Shown piece after piece: positions 35,096 through 43,463 of a stretch of 64,000 nt of DNA. The notes under the pieces were generated by a model. The model had not been told where the DNA came from. It saw nothing but the letters and a program-made list of their open reading frames with translations, and did not search any database. The DNA is from an uncultured Lachnospiraceae bacterium (GTDB lineage: Bacteria > Bacillota > Clostridia > Lachnospirales > Lachnospiraceae). The stretch lies in the NCBI GenBank assembly GCA_910587305.1, contig CAJUKV010000013.1, positions 1 through 64,000 on the forward strand, read 5' to 3'. The first letter of the stretch is position 1; the number at the start of each line of letters is the position of its first letter. The translations under genes and the position numbers were made by a program.

Positions 35096-35935
35096 TTATT
35101 TCTTGTAGTTATAGAAGCCGACGCCTGTCTTCTTGCCAAGCTTTCCTGCACGTACCATCTTGCGAAGAAGGGGATGAGGACGATATTTGGGATCGCCTGT
35201 CTCATTCTGCAATACTTCCATGATAGCAAGCACGATGTCAAGACCAACCAAATCGCCCAGAGCAAGAGGTCCCATCGGATGGTTTGCGCCTAACTTCATA
35301 GCTTCGTCAATATCGGCAACACTTGCCGTACCGTCAGCATAAATGCCGATTGCTTCATTGATCATAGGAATCAGGATCCTGTTAACAACGAATCCGGGAG
35401 CTTCCTTCACCTGAACGGGAGTCTTGCCGATTTCTACGGAGATATTCTTAATCTTTTCAACCATCTCGTCAGGTGTGTTCTCGCCTGCAATTACCTCAAC
35501 AAGTTTCATTCTGTCGGCAGGATTAAAGAAATGCATACCAATCATAGGTCTGTCAAGTCCTGCGCCAATTTCTGTGATGGACAGGGAGGAAGTGTTAGAT
35601 GCAAACATGCAGTCAGGCTTTACGATACCCATCAATTCCTTAAAGGTATCCTTCTTAATCTTCATATTTTCAGGAGCAACTTCTACAATCAGATCGCAGT
35701 CAGTGCAGATATCTTTTAAACCACAGGTAATCTTAGCCATAATCGCATCAGCCTTATCCTGTGTGATTTTTTCCTTGCTTACGAGGAAATTCATGTTTTT
35801 CTGTATTCTTGCTTTTCCGCCTTCTGCAAATTCCATCTTAATATCGCAAAGACATACTTCATATCCGTCTGTCATTGCAAATGCCTGTGCAATTCCGGCA
35901 CCCATGGTACCCGCCCCGATAATACCTACTTTCAT
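35096..35935 (-). CDS. hbd: 3-hydroxybutyryl-CoA dehydrogenase
   Basis: The 279-residue protein starts with the NAD-binding fold MKVGIIGAGTMGAGIAQAFA. FASNTSSLSITEIGAGLDRP, then MIGMHFFNPADRMKLVEVIA and the C-terminal helical domain (GANHPMGPLALGDLVGLDI) are family hallmarks. It reduces acetoacetyl-CoA to 3-hydroxybutyryl-CoA. The 266-bp spacer to bcd is AT-rich near the hbd stop, with several ATTTATTT-type short repeats. Confidence 0.96.
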   Translation of the reverse strand: MKVGIIGAGTMGAGIAQAFAMTDGYEVCLCDIKMEFAEGGKARIQKNMNFLVSKEKITQDKADAIMAKITCGLKDICTDCDLIVEVAPENMKIKKDTFKELMGIVKPDCMFASNTSSLSITEIGAGLDRPMIGMHFFNPADRMKLVEVIAGENTPDEMVEKIKNISVEIGKTPVQVKEAPGFVVNRILIPMINEAIGIYADGTASVADIDEAMKLGANHPMGPLALGDLVGLDIVLAIMEVLQNETGDPKYRPHPLLRKMVRAGKLGKKTGVGFYNYKK

Positions 35936-36107
35936 TTTTCAAATCCTCCTATTATTTATTGATTTTGTATTTATCACTGCCGTTTGACAACCCCATTGTG
36001 GCAACTGTCTTTAGACAATGTTAAAATTTAATCCTGCATCCCAATCTTACGTTCTGCGCAACGAATGCATAGAACCGGTAAATTGATACCTGCGCTTTCC
36101 AGATTCC

Positions 36108-36893
36108 TTAGCAGTTCTTAAAAGGTTCTTTCACTTTCTCTTTATTTTTATCAAGGAAGAAAGCCATACCATACTTCTGATCTTCTGTCTCGAAACAGTC
36201 GCCAAACAATTTTTCTTCAATCACAATTGCCTGATCCATATCTACATCCAGACCGTCGTTGATTGCTTTCTTGCAGTTGCGCACTGCAATCGGAGCGTTC
36301 TTTGCAATACCTGCCGCCATCTTCTCCGCCGCGGGCATCAATTCTTCCTGGGTGTAAACGGCGTTCACAAGACCGATTCTTAATGCCTCGTCCGCCTTGA
36401 TATTTCTTGCGGTATAAATCATCTGCTTTGCCATACCTGCACCAACCAGACGGGCAAGTCTCTGAGTGCCGCCGAATCCGGGAGTAATGCCAAGCCCTAC
36501 CTCAGGCTGTCCAAATACCGCATTGTCGGAACAGATCCTGATATCGCAGCTCATGGAAATCTCACAGCCGCCGCCAAGCGCAAACCCGTTAATCGCAGCA
36601 ATTACAGGGATAGGGAATGTCTCTAATTTACGGAATACGTCGTTTCCTTTCTTTCCGAAAGCCTCCCCCTGTGCCTTGGTAAGAGTGCTCATCTCGCCAA
36701 TGTCCGCACCTGCTACAAAGGACTTTGAACCGGCGCCTGTTAAAATCAGACATCTCACTTCGTCCAGATTCACTGCGTCCAAAGTCTGATTCAGTTCGTC
36801 AAGTACAGTTGAGTTTAAAGCGTTCAACGCTTTCTCACGGCTGATGGTAATGATCCCATAAGCGCCCTTCTGCTCATACACAATAAATTCCAT
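36108..36893 (-). CDS. crt: Crotonase (3-hydroxybutyryl-CoA dehydratase)
   Basis: The 261-residue protein has the enoyl-CoA hydratase motifs FVAGADIGEMSTLTKAQGEA, FALGGGCEISMSCDIRICSD and FGQPEVGLGITPGFGGTQRL with both catalytic glutamates in place. It dehydrates 3-hydroxybutyryl-CoA to crotonyl-CoA. I start at MEFIVYEQKG (GGAG upstream) and not nine codons earlier. Confidence 0.95.
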   Translation of the reverse strand: MEFIVYEQKGAYGIITISREKALNALNSTVLDELNQTLDAVNLDEVRCLILTGAGSKSFVAGADIGEMSTLTKAQGEAFGKKGNDVFRKLETFPIPVIAAINGFALGGGCEISMSCDIRICSDNAVFGQPEVGLGITPGFGGTQRLARLVGAGMAKQMIYTARNIKADEALRIGLVNAVYTQEELMPAAEKMAAGIAKNAPIAVRNCKKAINDGLDVDMDQAIVIEEKLFGDCFETEDQKYGMAFFLDKNKEKVKEPFKNC

Positions 36894-37010
36894 CTTCACA
36901 GCTCCTTTTCTAATAATCAATATCGCAATTGCAAAACCCGTATGTTTCTTAATTATTTATGTAAAGCAAACGCTGCCACGCTATACGCGTCAGCTTATTG
37001 CAAAGTAAAA

Positions 37011-37043
37011 CTTCTAAGGCGCTGCCATGCACCGCCTTAGAAG
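37011..37043 (-). terminator. Hairpin between thl and crt, probable partial terminator
   Basis: CTTCTAAGGCG at 37011-37021 pairs perfectly with CGCCTTAGAAG at 37033-37043. It follows the thl stop codon, and on the minus strand TTTTAC comes next, so part of the transcripts may end here. Confidence 0.7.
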
Positions 37044-37053
37044 CCATTTTTGA

Positions 37054-38238
37054 TTAATCTTCAATTTTAACGATGGTAGCGCATCCCATACCGCCGCCGA
37101 TACATAAGGTTGCAAGACCGCTCTTAGCTCCCTTCGCCTGCATCTCATGAAGCAGCGTAACCAAAATACGGCAGCCTGAAGCGCCAACAGGATGTCCAAG
37201 TGCAATAGCGCCGCCATTGGGGTTGAGCTGCTTATCAACGTCAATACCCAAATCCTTGCCAACTGCTACGGACTGTGCTGCGAAAGCTTCGTTAGCTTCA
37301 ATGATATCGAAGTCTTCAATCTTCATGCCTGTCTTAGCCATAACCTTCTTAGTTGCCGCTACGGGGCCGATACCCATAACCTCAGGACGAACGCCTGCAA
37401 GCGCGCCTGCTACGAAGGTTGCCATAGGCTTAACGCCTAACTCTTTTGCTTTTTCTTCGCTCATAACAACGATAGCGGCTGCGCCGTCGTTAATACCGGA
37501 AGCATTACCGGCCGTAACGAATCCGCCCGGATTGATAGGACGAAGCTTTGTAAGACCTTCTATTGTAGAGCCATGACGAGGACCTTCATCCACCTTAAAC
37601 TCTACCATTTCTTTTTTCTTCTTTACCATAACAGGTACGATTTCAGCGTCAAAAGCGCCTGCGTTCTGAGCCGCTTCGGTCTTCTGCTGGCTCTTTAATG
37701 CGAACTCGTCAAGTTCTTCTCTTGTAAGTCCCCATTCCTCACAGATATTATCCGCTGTCTTAATCATATGATAATCATTAAATGCGTCCCAGAGAGCGTC
37801 CTTGATCATGGTATCTACCAATACGCCATTGTTCATTCTATATCCATAACGGCCCTGAGGAATTGCATAAGGAGCCATAGACATATTTTCCATACCGCCT
37901 GCAACAACAATATCCGCATCTCCTGCCATGATCATCTGCGCCGCCTGATTCACACAGTTAAGTCCGGAACCACATACAACGTTCATGGTAACCGCCGGTA
38001 CTTCAACAGGCAAACCTGCTTTGATAGAAGCCTGACGTGCAACGTTCTGTCCCTGTCCGGCCTGAATAACGCATCCCATATAAACCTGATCTACAGCTTC
38101 AGGCGCAACGCCTGCTCTGTTTAAAGCTTCCTTAATTACGATTGCCCCCAGCTCTGCAACAGGCACTGTGCTCAAAGAGCCGCCCATCGTCCCGATTGCG
38201 GTACGACATGCCCCGGCCAATACTACTTTCTTTGCCAT
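37054..38238 (-). CDS. thlA: Acetyl-CoA acetyltransferase (thiolase)
   Basis: The 394-residue protein starts MAKKVVLAGACRTAIGTMGG. The active-site cysteine is in NVVCGSGLNCVNQAAQMIMA, the histidine in NPNGGAIALGHPVGASGCRI and the second cysteine in LATLCIGGGMGCATIVKIED. It condenses two acetyl-CoA to acetoacetyl-CoA, the entry to butyrate synthesis. GGAGGAG precedes the start. First gene of thl-crt-hbd-bcd-etfB-etfA; the last step (but or buk) is not in this window. Confidence 0.96.
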   Translation of the reverse strand: MAKKVVLAGACRTAIGTMGGSLSTVPVAELGAIVIKEALNRAGVAPEAVDQVYMGCVIQAGQGQNVARQASIKAGLPVEVPAVTMNVVCGSGLNCVNQAAQMIMAGDADIVVAGGMENMSMAPYAIPQGRYGYRMNNGVLVDTMIKDALWDAFNDYHMIKTADNICEEWGLTREELDEFALKSQQKTEAAQNAGAFDAEIVPVMVKKKKEMVEFKVDEGPRHGSTIEGLTKLRPINPGGFVTAGNASGINDGAAAIVVMSEEKAKELGVKPMATFVAGALAGVRPEVMGIGPVAATKKVMAKTGMKIEDFDIIEANEAFAAQSVAVGKDLGIDVDKQLNPNGGAIALGHPVGASGCRILVTLLHEMQAKGAKSGLATLCIGGGMGCATIVKIED

Positions 38239-38282
38239 CTTCTCTCTCCTCCGTTTGATTAAAAGCTTATATTTATTTTTCC

Positions 38283-38349
38283 GCAATGATTGTTAATTTT
38301 TTATCATTGCCAACGCACATATTATACCATAAACCCTTCGCTTTTGCAA
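38283..38349 (-). promoter_or_regulatory. Promoter and leader hairpin of the butyrate operon
   Basis: On the minus strand TTGCAA (38349-38344), 17 bp and TATAAT (38326-38321) form a strong promoter. A hairpin, GCAATGAT/ATCATTGC (38310-38303 with 38290-38283), lies at the start of the transcript, which may protect the RNA or be a control site. Confidence 0.85.
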
Positions 38350-38407
38350 TGAAATTCTTCCTGCTTATGCTTGTTTCGTAACCTTTCGGCAACAAATAAA
38401 TAATCTG

Positions 38408-39466
38408 TTAACCGGTAATATCGATTGCGTGCATATAGGCGTCAGATCCACGGGCGCAGGTGACCGTAACGCTACGGCCGCTTATCAAAACCTTGCAGCC
38501 CGAAACGCTTCTTACGTTATCTAACTTAAGCTCCATCTGTCCTTGCTGGGTATCCAGATACAACTTGTTTTCGTTTGATTTGCCTCCCACGGTCCCTTTT
38601 ACGGTAGATAAGGATGTGGTGTCAACTCCTGCCGCCTGAACGCTCTCCCTGCTCGCTACAATGGTTGCCGCGTGCATGTAGGCGTCCTTTCCATGGTAAA
38701 CATAAACCGTCACGGTCCTGCCGTCGGTAAGAATCATTCCGCTCCGGGAATCCGTGTTTTCATCAATGACAATCTGCATTTCTCCTTCCTTGGTGGAAAG
38801 ATATAAGAGATTTTCCCTGGTCTTTTCAGAAACCGTACCGGAAACCGCCGTGGTGGCCGCGGTGACTACGGACTTTGGCGCGGGCGTAAGCCCTGAGGAA
38901 GCGCCTCCGGCCACAGAAGAAGATAGCCCGTCCGAAATAGAAACCGCATGCATATAAGCGTCTGATCCACGGGCACATGAAATGGTGTAATTATTTCCCA
39001 CCACAAGCACAACGCAGCCGTTTAAATTGGTAGTCGGATCAAGCTTAATCTGCATTTCTCCCTGGGCCGTATTGATATAAAGAATATCTTCCTGGGTTTT
39101 ATCGCTTAATTTCCCGGACACGGTGGCAGTTGAGGACGAGTCTACGTTCGCCTGGGTCTTCTGCGCTCCGCTGGTAATTTTGACCGCATGGAGATATCCG
39201 TCGGATCCGTGGGAAACCGTAACGTTTATTTTTTTATCCGGTAAAAGCACCTTACAGCCGCTGGTATCCGTTCCGCTGTCTATTTTAATTTCCATTTTTC
39301 CTTCTTTCGTGGAAAGGAGCAGTAGTTCCGAGGTTGTCCCCGACATCACCGTCCCTCCCACCGTCACTTCCTCCGCCTGCGCTTCAAGCCGGTTCAGGGG
39401 AATCATAAACAGCGCAGCTATAAGGAAAAATGCAATACACAAATCTGCAATTCCACGTGTTTTCAT
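38408..39466 (-). CDS. Secreted protein with four copies of a beta-rich domain
   Basis: The 352-residue protein has a signal peptide (GIADLCIAFFLIAALFMIPL, cleavage near residue 32). Four repeats of about 65-75 residues follow, each with a TVSGKLSDKTQEDILYINTA-like start, a G-x-M-x-I-K-(I/L)-D centre, and an ending of RGSDAYMHA or HGKDAYMHA. The linkers carry Ser/Thr/Ala-rich stretches. It is probably exported; no anchor is visible. I know no named family, although the fold could be an OB-like or DUF5666-like barrel. It has its own promoter at 39533-39561. Confidence 0.75.
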   Translation of the reverse strand: MKTRGIADLCIAFFLIAALFMIPLNRLEAQAEEVTVGGTVMSGTTSELLLLSTKEGKMEIKIDSGTDTSGCKVLLPDKKINVTVSHGSDGYLHAVKITSGAQKTQANVDSSSTATVSGKLSDKTQEDILYINTAQGEMQIKLDPTTNLNGCVVLVVGNNYTISCARGSDAYMHAVSISDGLSSSVAGGASSGLTPAPKSVVTAATTAVSGTVSEKTRENLLYLSTKEGEMQIVIDENTDSRSGMILTDGRTVTVYVYHGKDAYMHAATIVASRESVQAAGVDTTSLSTVKGTVGGKSNENKLYLDTQQGQMELKLDNVRSVSGCKVLISGRSVTVTCARGSDAYMHAIDITG

Positions 39467-39532
39467 AAACTATGCCTCCATCTTTTATAATATGATTCGG
39501 ATACAATCGGACGTTCTTAATTATGCACCCCC

Positions 39533-39561
39533 ATCATATAATAATCGGCATTTAATGACAA
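39533..39561 (-). promoter_or_regulatory. Promoter of the four-repeat secreted protein gene
   Basis: TTGTCA (39561-39556), 17 bp and TATGAT (39538-39533) on the minus strand, with GGAGG before the ATG at 39466. Confidence 0.75.
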
Positions 39562-39578
39562 TATACTTTAATAAAATT

Positions 39579-40445
39579 TTAATAAAAAATCTGTGCTATC
39601 GGCGATGTTTCATCAATAATCAATGTTTTATTGTCCCCTGTCATAGTTGCCTTGGCAGCGTCAAGGGCCCGCAGGAAAAGGTAGAAGTCCGCTTTTTCCG
39701 GATCGTTATACGCCTCGCTTAAAATGCGCATGTATTCGGCCTCTCCTTTGGCGATAATCTCTTCCGCCTGGGCATTGGCCTGGGACTGCATGACAATAAT
39801 CTCCGCCGTGGTATTATTGGAAATCTCCTTAGCCTCCTCCTGTCCTTCCGCCTGATAAGTAGCCGCTATATTGTTCCTTTCGGAAATCATACGCTCATAA
39901 ACCGCGCTTTTATTCTCATCCGGAAGATCCAATGATTTTGTCTCTACTGCAAGGAGTTTAATTCCATACTGCTCCAGCGTATCCCCTATATTTCCCATGA
40001 TTATGCTTGTCAGTTCGCCGTCGCGGCCGCTGATTACTTCCTCCTGGCTCAGACTGCTGATTACATTTTTCAGGCTATTGTATACAATTGTATCTATCCT
40101 GAATTCCGCATTGCTTTTCTGGGCGCTTAAGGTCTGTGTATATTTATAAGGATCCTCTATCTTCCACAGTACGAAGCAGTCCGCAATCATAGACTTTTTA
40201 TCCTTTGTCATAACGTCGCTGACAGCCAGGTCATACAAAAGAACTTCATTTTGAATCGACTCCGCCGTCTGTATAAAAGGAAGCTTTAAACTAAGCCCCG
40301 GCGTTTCCCTGATACTTTCAATTCTTCCAAATTGCTTGATAATTGTATATTCATTAGGATATGTCACCACGATAGAGCCCTGTATGATAATAAGAGCCGC
40401 TAAAATGATTAAAAAAGATAGTATCATCCCAAACTTTTTCTTCAT
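39579..40445 (-). CDS. hflC: HflC-like SPFH/prohibitin protein
   Basis: The 288-residue protein has one N-terminal span (GMILSFLIILAALIIIQGSI) and an SPFH domain (TYPNEYTIIKQFGRIESIRE, AVETKSLDLPDENKSAVYER). The coiled coil is QAEGQEEAKEISNNTTAEII. In bacteria HflC and HflK form a membrane complex that surrounds and modulates the protease FtsH. It is the second gene after hflK, with a 264-bp spacer that contains a D-family repeat. Confidence 0.93.
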   Translation of the reverse strand: MKKKFGMILSFLIILAALIIIQGSIVVTYPNEYTIIKQFGRIESIRETPGLSLKLPFIQTAESIQNEVLLYDLAVSDVMTKDKKSMIADCFVLWKIEDPYKYTQTLSAQKSNAEFRIDTIVYNSLKNVISSLSQEEVISGRDGELTSIIMGNIGDTLEQYGIKLLAVETKSLDLPDENKSAVYERMISERNNIAATYQAEGQEEAKEISNNTTAEIIVMQSQANAQAEEIIAKGEAEYMRILSEAYNDPEKADFYLFLRALDAAKATMTGDNKTLIIDETSPIAQIFY

Positions 40446-40556
40446 AAATTTTCACCCTTTCTGTTCTGATAGTCTCATCCCTTAAATTCCTTCGGTCAGC
40501 AGCCGCCTGACTCATCGCCCCCGGGAATTAGCTTTCCTTTCAAAGTTTCCGCACAC

Positions 40557-40701
40557 TTCCCGACATGCCGCCTTGCGGCACAAACAATGTTTGAAGAATG
40601 ACCGTCAGGGCATTCTTCTGAGTGTGAAAATAGCTTGCTTTGCAAGCCTTAGTTGTTCTTAGGCGGCGTTTTCTGACGCCTTAGAACTTCTCTTCACACT
40701 T
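40557..40701. repeat. D-family repeat between hflK and hflC
   Basis: It begins TTCCCGACATGCCGCCTTGC and ends TTCTCTTCACACTT like the copies at 11311 and 49031, but has a different central hairpin (TAGCTTGCTTTGCAAGCCTTA). The 3' half keeps CTTAGGCGGCGT/ACGCCTTAG. Confidence 0.75.
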
Positions 40702-40709
40702 AGATACAA

Positions 40710-41825
40710 TCAATCATCCATATCCTCGTCACCGGTAACCGAATCACTGTTTCCGGAGGGGTCGTTTAAAGCGTCCGAACCATCTAAAGCGCCGGTTCCG
40801 TTACCGCCCGTTCCTCCTGTGGCGCCATTAAATGCCGATGAATCAATAAAGGATTCCAGGGGCAGCATGGTCTGTGTGGTGCCGTTGCTCCTTTCAATAA
40901 TAACCTTCATATCCGGCAGAATGTCCTCCATTACTTCATAGAACATCCTCTGTTTGGTAATTAAGGGATATTTTTGATATTCCGCATAGAGCTCATTTAA
41001 TCTAGCGGTTTGTCCCTTTGCCTCATTAACCCGCTCTTCCGCCTGGGCCTGGGCTGTTTTTAAAGTTTCGTCTACCAGGGCTCTGGCTGCCGGAATATCC
41101 TCATTTCGCTTTTGATTTGCCTTGTTGATGGAAGTTTCCTTTCCCTGCTTGGCATTTTCCACATTCTTAAAAGCGTTTATAACCTCCTGGGTAGGCGGTT
41201 CGGCATCCTGTATGGTAATGTTTACAAGCTGAATACCGATATCCTCACTGTCAAGACGGGTAATGATTTTTTCTTTGATAGACGCCTGAATTTCATTTTT
41301 TCCTGTTGTAATGACGCTGTCCACATCATATAGACCGATGGTATCACGAATATAACTCTGCGTAAGATTCTTTAAAATCGCCACAGGATTCTCCGATGCA
41401 AAAAGATATTTCACCGGATCCGTGACTCTGTATTCCACATAAAAATCCACATTTACAAAGTTATAATCTCTGGTAATCATAAAGGATTCCTTGTCCACCG
41501 ACTCACCTGATTCCGCATCATACCCTATGGAAAAACCATTTATCGTCTTTGGCACCTTTGACAGATGCTGGATATAAGGAAGTTTCATATGAATACCTGA
41601 TTCTTCCACAATTGCAGGTTGGCCAAAGGTAGTAATAACGGCATATTCGTTTTCTTTCAAGGAGTAGACACTCCCGCCAAGCAGATACAGTATCACCAAA
41701 AAGCATACAATAACACCCGATATCATTGAAGCTGTCCTGCGATTTTTTTCGTTCCTGCGTCTTTTTTCTTCCGTCTCCTGATCATATACGGTTTCCTTTT
41801 CCTTTTTCTTTTTTCCTTTCAACAT
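40710..41825 (-). CDS. hflK: HflK-like SPFH/prohibitin protein
   Basis: The 371-residue protein has a very basic N-terminus (MLKGKKKKEKETVYD), one span (ASMISGVIVCFLVILYLLGG), an SPFH domain (SLKENEYAVITTFGQPAIVE, VRYLFASE-like VKYLFASENPVAILKNLTQS) and the HflK signature VNITIQDAEPPTQEVINAFK. The C-terminus is rich in Gly, Asp and Ser. It is the first gene downstream of the Mn-type riboswitch at 41911-42062, with no ORF between them. Confidence 0.93.
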   Translation of the reverse strand: MLKGKKKKEKETVYDQETEEKRRRNEKNRRTASMISGVIVCFLVILYLLGGSVYSLKENEYAVITTFGQPAIVEESGIHMKLPYIQHLSKVPKTINGFSIGYDAESGESVDKESFMITRDYNFVNVDFYVEYRVTDPVKYLFASENPVAILKNLTQSYIRDTIGLYDVDSVITTGKNEIQASIKEKIITRLDSEDIGIQLVNITIQDAEPPTQEVINAFKNVENAKQGKETSINKANQKRNEDIPAARALVDETLKTAQAQAEERVNEAKGQTARLNELYAEYQKYPLITKQRMFYEVMEDILPDMKVIIERSNGTTQTMLPLESFIDSSAFNGATGGTGGNGTGALDGSDALNDPSGNSDSVTGDEDMDD

Positions 41826-41910
41826 ACTTTTTCCTCCTTTTTTATGATGCGCTTTTCAATTCTTCCGCACATGCCTTTATGACTGATTTTCCGTCATGTA
41901 CACATAGCTA

Positions 41911-42062
41911 ATAAAAAAAGACCTTTACCACAGCTTCGGGCTGCGATAAAAGTCTTGCTACGGCTTTGTTTCTTCCGGACTCGAATCGGATGTTTCCATC
42001 GTCCTGACGACTCGAATATACTTTAGGCTCCGCCTTAAGCATCAGCTACTCCCTTTTATCTC
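41911..42062 (-). ncRNA. yybP-ykoY manganese riboswitch with terminator
   Basis: Read on the minus strand, AAAAGGGAGTAGC (about 42057-42045), GAGTCGTCAGG (42012-42002), TCCGG and TAGCAAGACTTTT (41961-41949) are the conserved parts of the yybP-ykoY aptamer in the right order. The closing stem uses AAAAG...CTTTT. The 3' arm also forms a terminator: AAGACTTTTATCGCAGC (41956-41940) pairs, with G-T pairs, with GCTGTGGTAAAGGTCTT (41934-41918), followed by a T-run to 41911. Binding of Mn2+ should favour read-through into hflK at 41825. Such riboswitches usually control Mn exporters. Confidence 0.9.
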
Positions 42063-42070
42063 TTGAAATG

Positions 42071-42099
42071 ATATTAGCATATTGTTAATTTTTTGTCAA
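42071..42099 (-). promoter_or_regulatory. Promoter of the riboswitch-hflK-hflC transcript
   Basis: TTGACA (42099-42094), 17 bp and TAATAT (42076-42071) on the minus strand, placed a few bases before the aptamer. Confidence 0.9.
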
Positions 42100-42139
42100 G
42101 GCATTTGTTCCATATCACTTTTCATACCATTGAAAAAAT

Positions 42140-42250
42140 GTTACTACGGCTCAGGAATGCGCACTTGCTGCGCATTCCGTGAGAATATGATGCAGGAGTG
42201 AAGGGCGATCTTTGCGTAGCAAAACTCAAAATATCGCCCCGAAAGTTACT
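42140..42250. repeat. E-family repeat, inverted copy
   Basis: GGAATGCGCACTTGCTGCGC, then GAAGGGCGATCTTTGCGTAG and ATATCGCCCC match the reverse complement of 9880-10025. The rest of the 435-bp gap 42064-42498 is the hflK promoter and AT-rich DNA without a recognised feature. Confidence 0.75.
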
Positions 42251-42498
42251 TTTGTTGGCCTGCCGTCCGCTTCGAGCTAATATTTTCAATTATTCCGATT
42301 TTATTTCGAATATCTTTCAATTGTATACATTATTTATTTAATTTCCATATTTTTGAAACTTTCTGCAAGTTATTTATTAAAAAAAGAATGATTTCGTTCA
42401 CTATTGAAGCATCCTCTATCTCATTTTAAGAAAAAGAATTGTTTTCCATACGCTTTTATCGCATGGCTTTGGATTTTGTGTATACCCGCAGGCGCCGT

Positions 42499-42970
42499 CT
42501 ATGTCTGTGGTTCTTCAGATTTTTGTTTGTAGGCGGTTACGGCCGGGTCCTTCATCTGAAAGCTTCGGAACCATTCTTTGGTTTCCTGATTTTTTTCGGT
42601 AAGGGATCTGTTTTTATACAGGAAGCGGGTCAGGGCGTAGCAGTCCACCCAGATTTCATTATTGCCTTCTTTTTGGGATTCGTCAAAAATAAGCTGTAAT
42701 CCCCAATGGAGATGCACTGTTTCAATATTGTTCGTATTCTCCACTTTGCTGTATCCGGTATGACCCATGTAGCCAATCACATCCCCCGCAGTGACGATAC
42801 TCCCCTCTTTCAGCTCCAAAGCATATGGAAAATTCTGGCGCAGATGCGCGTAATAATAGTAGCGCTTGCCGTCAAAGCTGCGGATACCAATTCGCCATCC
42901 GCCGTACTGGTTCCAGCCAAGTGCCTCCACATAACCGGATTCTATTGCAATGATTGGCGTGCCAATCTGA
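42499..42970 (-). pseudogene. C-terminal half of a split M23 family metallopeptidase
   Basis: From the att site the frame reads GTPIIAIESGYVEALGWNQY, then GGWRIGIRSFDGKRYYYYAH and the zinc motif VHLHWGLQLIF (HxH). It lacks the HxGxD motif, the membrane anchor and a family start. The matching N-terminal half is at 46642-47268. An ATG at 43005 inside the element could start a short fusion product (MRRRGKKFFHFIQIGTPI), but that would lack half the active site. Joining 46670 onto 42970 gives one uninterrupted frame of 356 codons. I take it as one interrupted gene, not as a dead one. Confidence 0.9.
42953..42970. other. Attachment site, left end of the element
   Basis: ATTGGCGTGCCAATCTGA matches ATCGGTGTGCCAATCTGA at 46652-46669 in 16 of 18 positions, with 12 identical bases at the element side (GTGCCAATCTGA). 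Confidence 0.85.
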
Positions 42971-42988
42971 ATAAAGTGAAAAAATTTC

Positions 42989-43135
42989 TTACCCCTCCTT
43001 CTCATTATCGGGCAGAGGGCCTTTGGATGTCCCGTTTCTTATACCATAATAAATATCGACAAAAGCATCTGTTATCCTGTCAATTGCTCCCTCCGTAAGT
43101 TCCACATTACAGCTTATTTCATTGTTATTTTTCAT
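42989..43135 (-). CDS. 48-aa ORF at the left end of the element
   Basis: The sequence starts MKNNNEISCNVELTEGAIDR and ends GPLPDNEKEG. GGGGG lies 7 nt before this ATG. It has no recognisable motif. Because small proteins next to att sites often control the direction of serine recombinases, it is a candidate directionality factor, on position alone. A longer start at 43195 is not supported. Confidence 0.55.
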   Translation of the reverse strand: MKNNNEISCNVELTEGAIDRITDAFVDIYYGIRNGTSKGPLPDNEKEG

Positions 43136-43463
43136 CCATATACCCCCTGCATGATAATAGGCAAAGCCCATTGTTATGCCACATTGTATCGTCAATAATG
43201 CTCAAATCATTTTACCGGTTCATTCTATGCGGTACTGGTTGTACACCTTACTTCTTTTTTATTCTCGCGTATGCCGGACAGGATAGGCGTTCATAAAAAT
43301 AAAATATTTCTATTAGCAAAAATATACGCAGAAGTCGCCAAGTATCCTCACAAGTACGGCTGCTTGGTTCGTTGTTCGCGGAAATAAAATACTACCAATT
43401 GTTATTTTTGTATATATTCCCCAATAGAATTTATAGACAGCCTATCTAAAGGAGAATTCCTAT
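43136..43463. other. Divergent control region inside the element
   Basis: This 328-bp gap separates the minus-strand 48-aa ORF and the plus-strand recombinase. It is AT-rich near the recombinase. I see no convincing sigma-A, sigma-E or sigma-K promoter by eye, and no strong hairpin. Confidence 0.4.

Noticed and set aside
41911..42062. T-box leader or tRNA-like structure
   Set aside because: No T-box sequence (UGGNACC) or tRNA arms; the conserved blocks fit yybP-ykoY in order and spacing.
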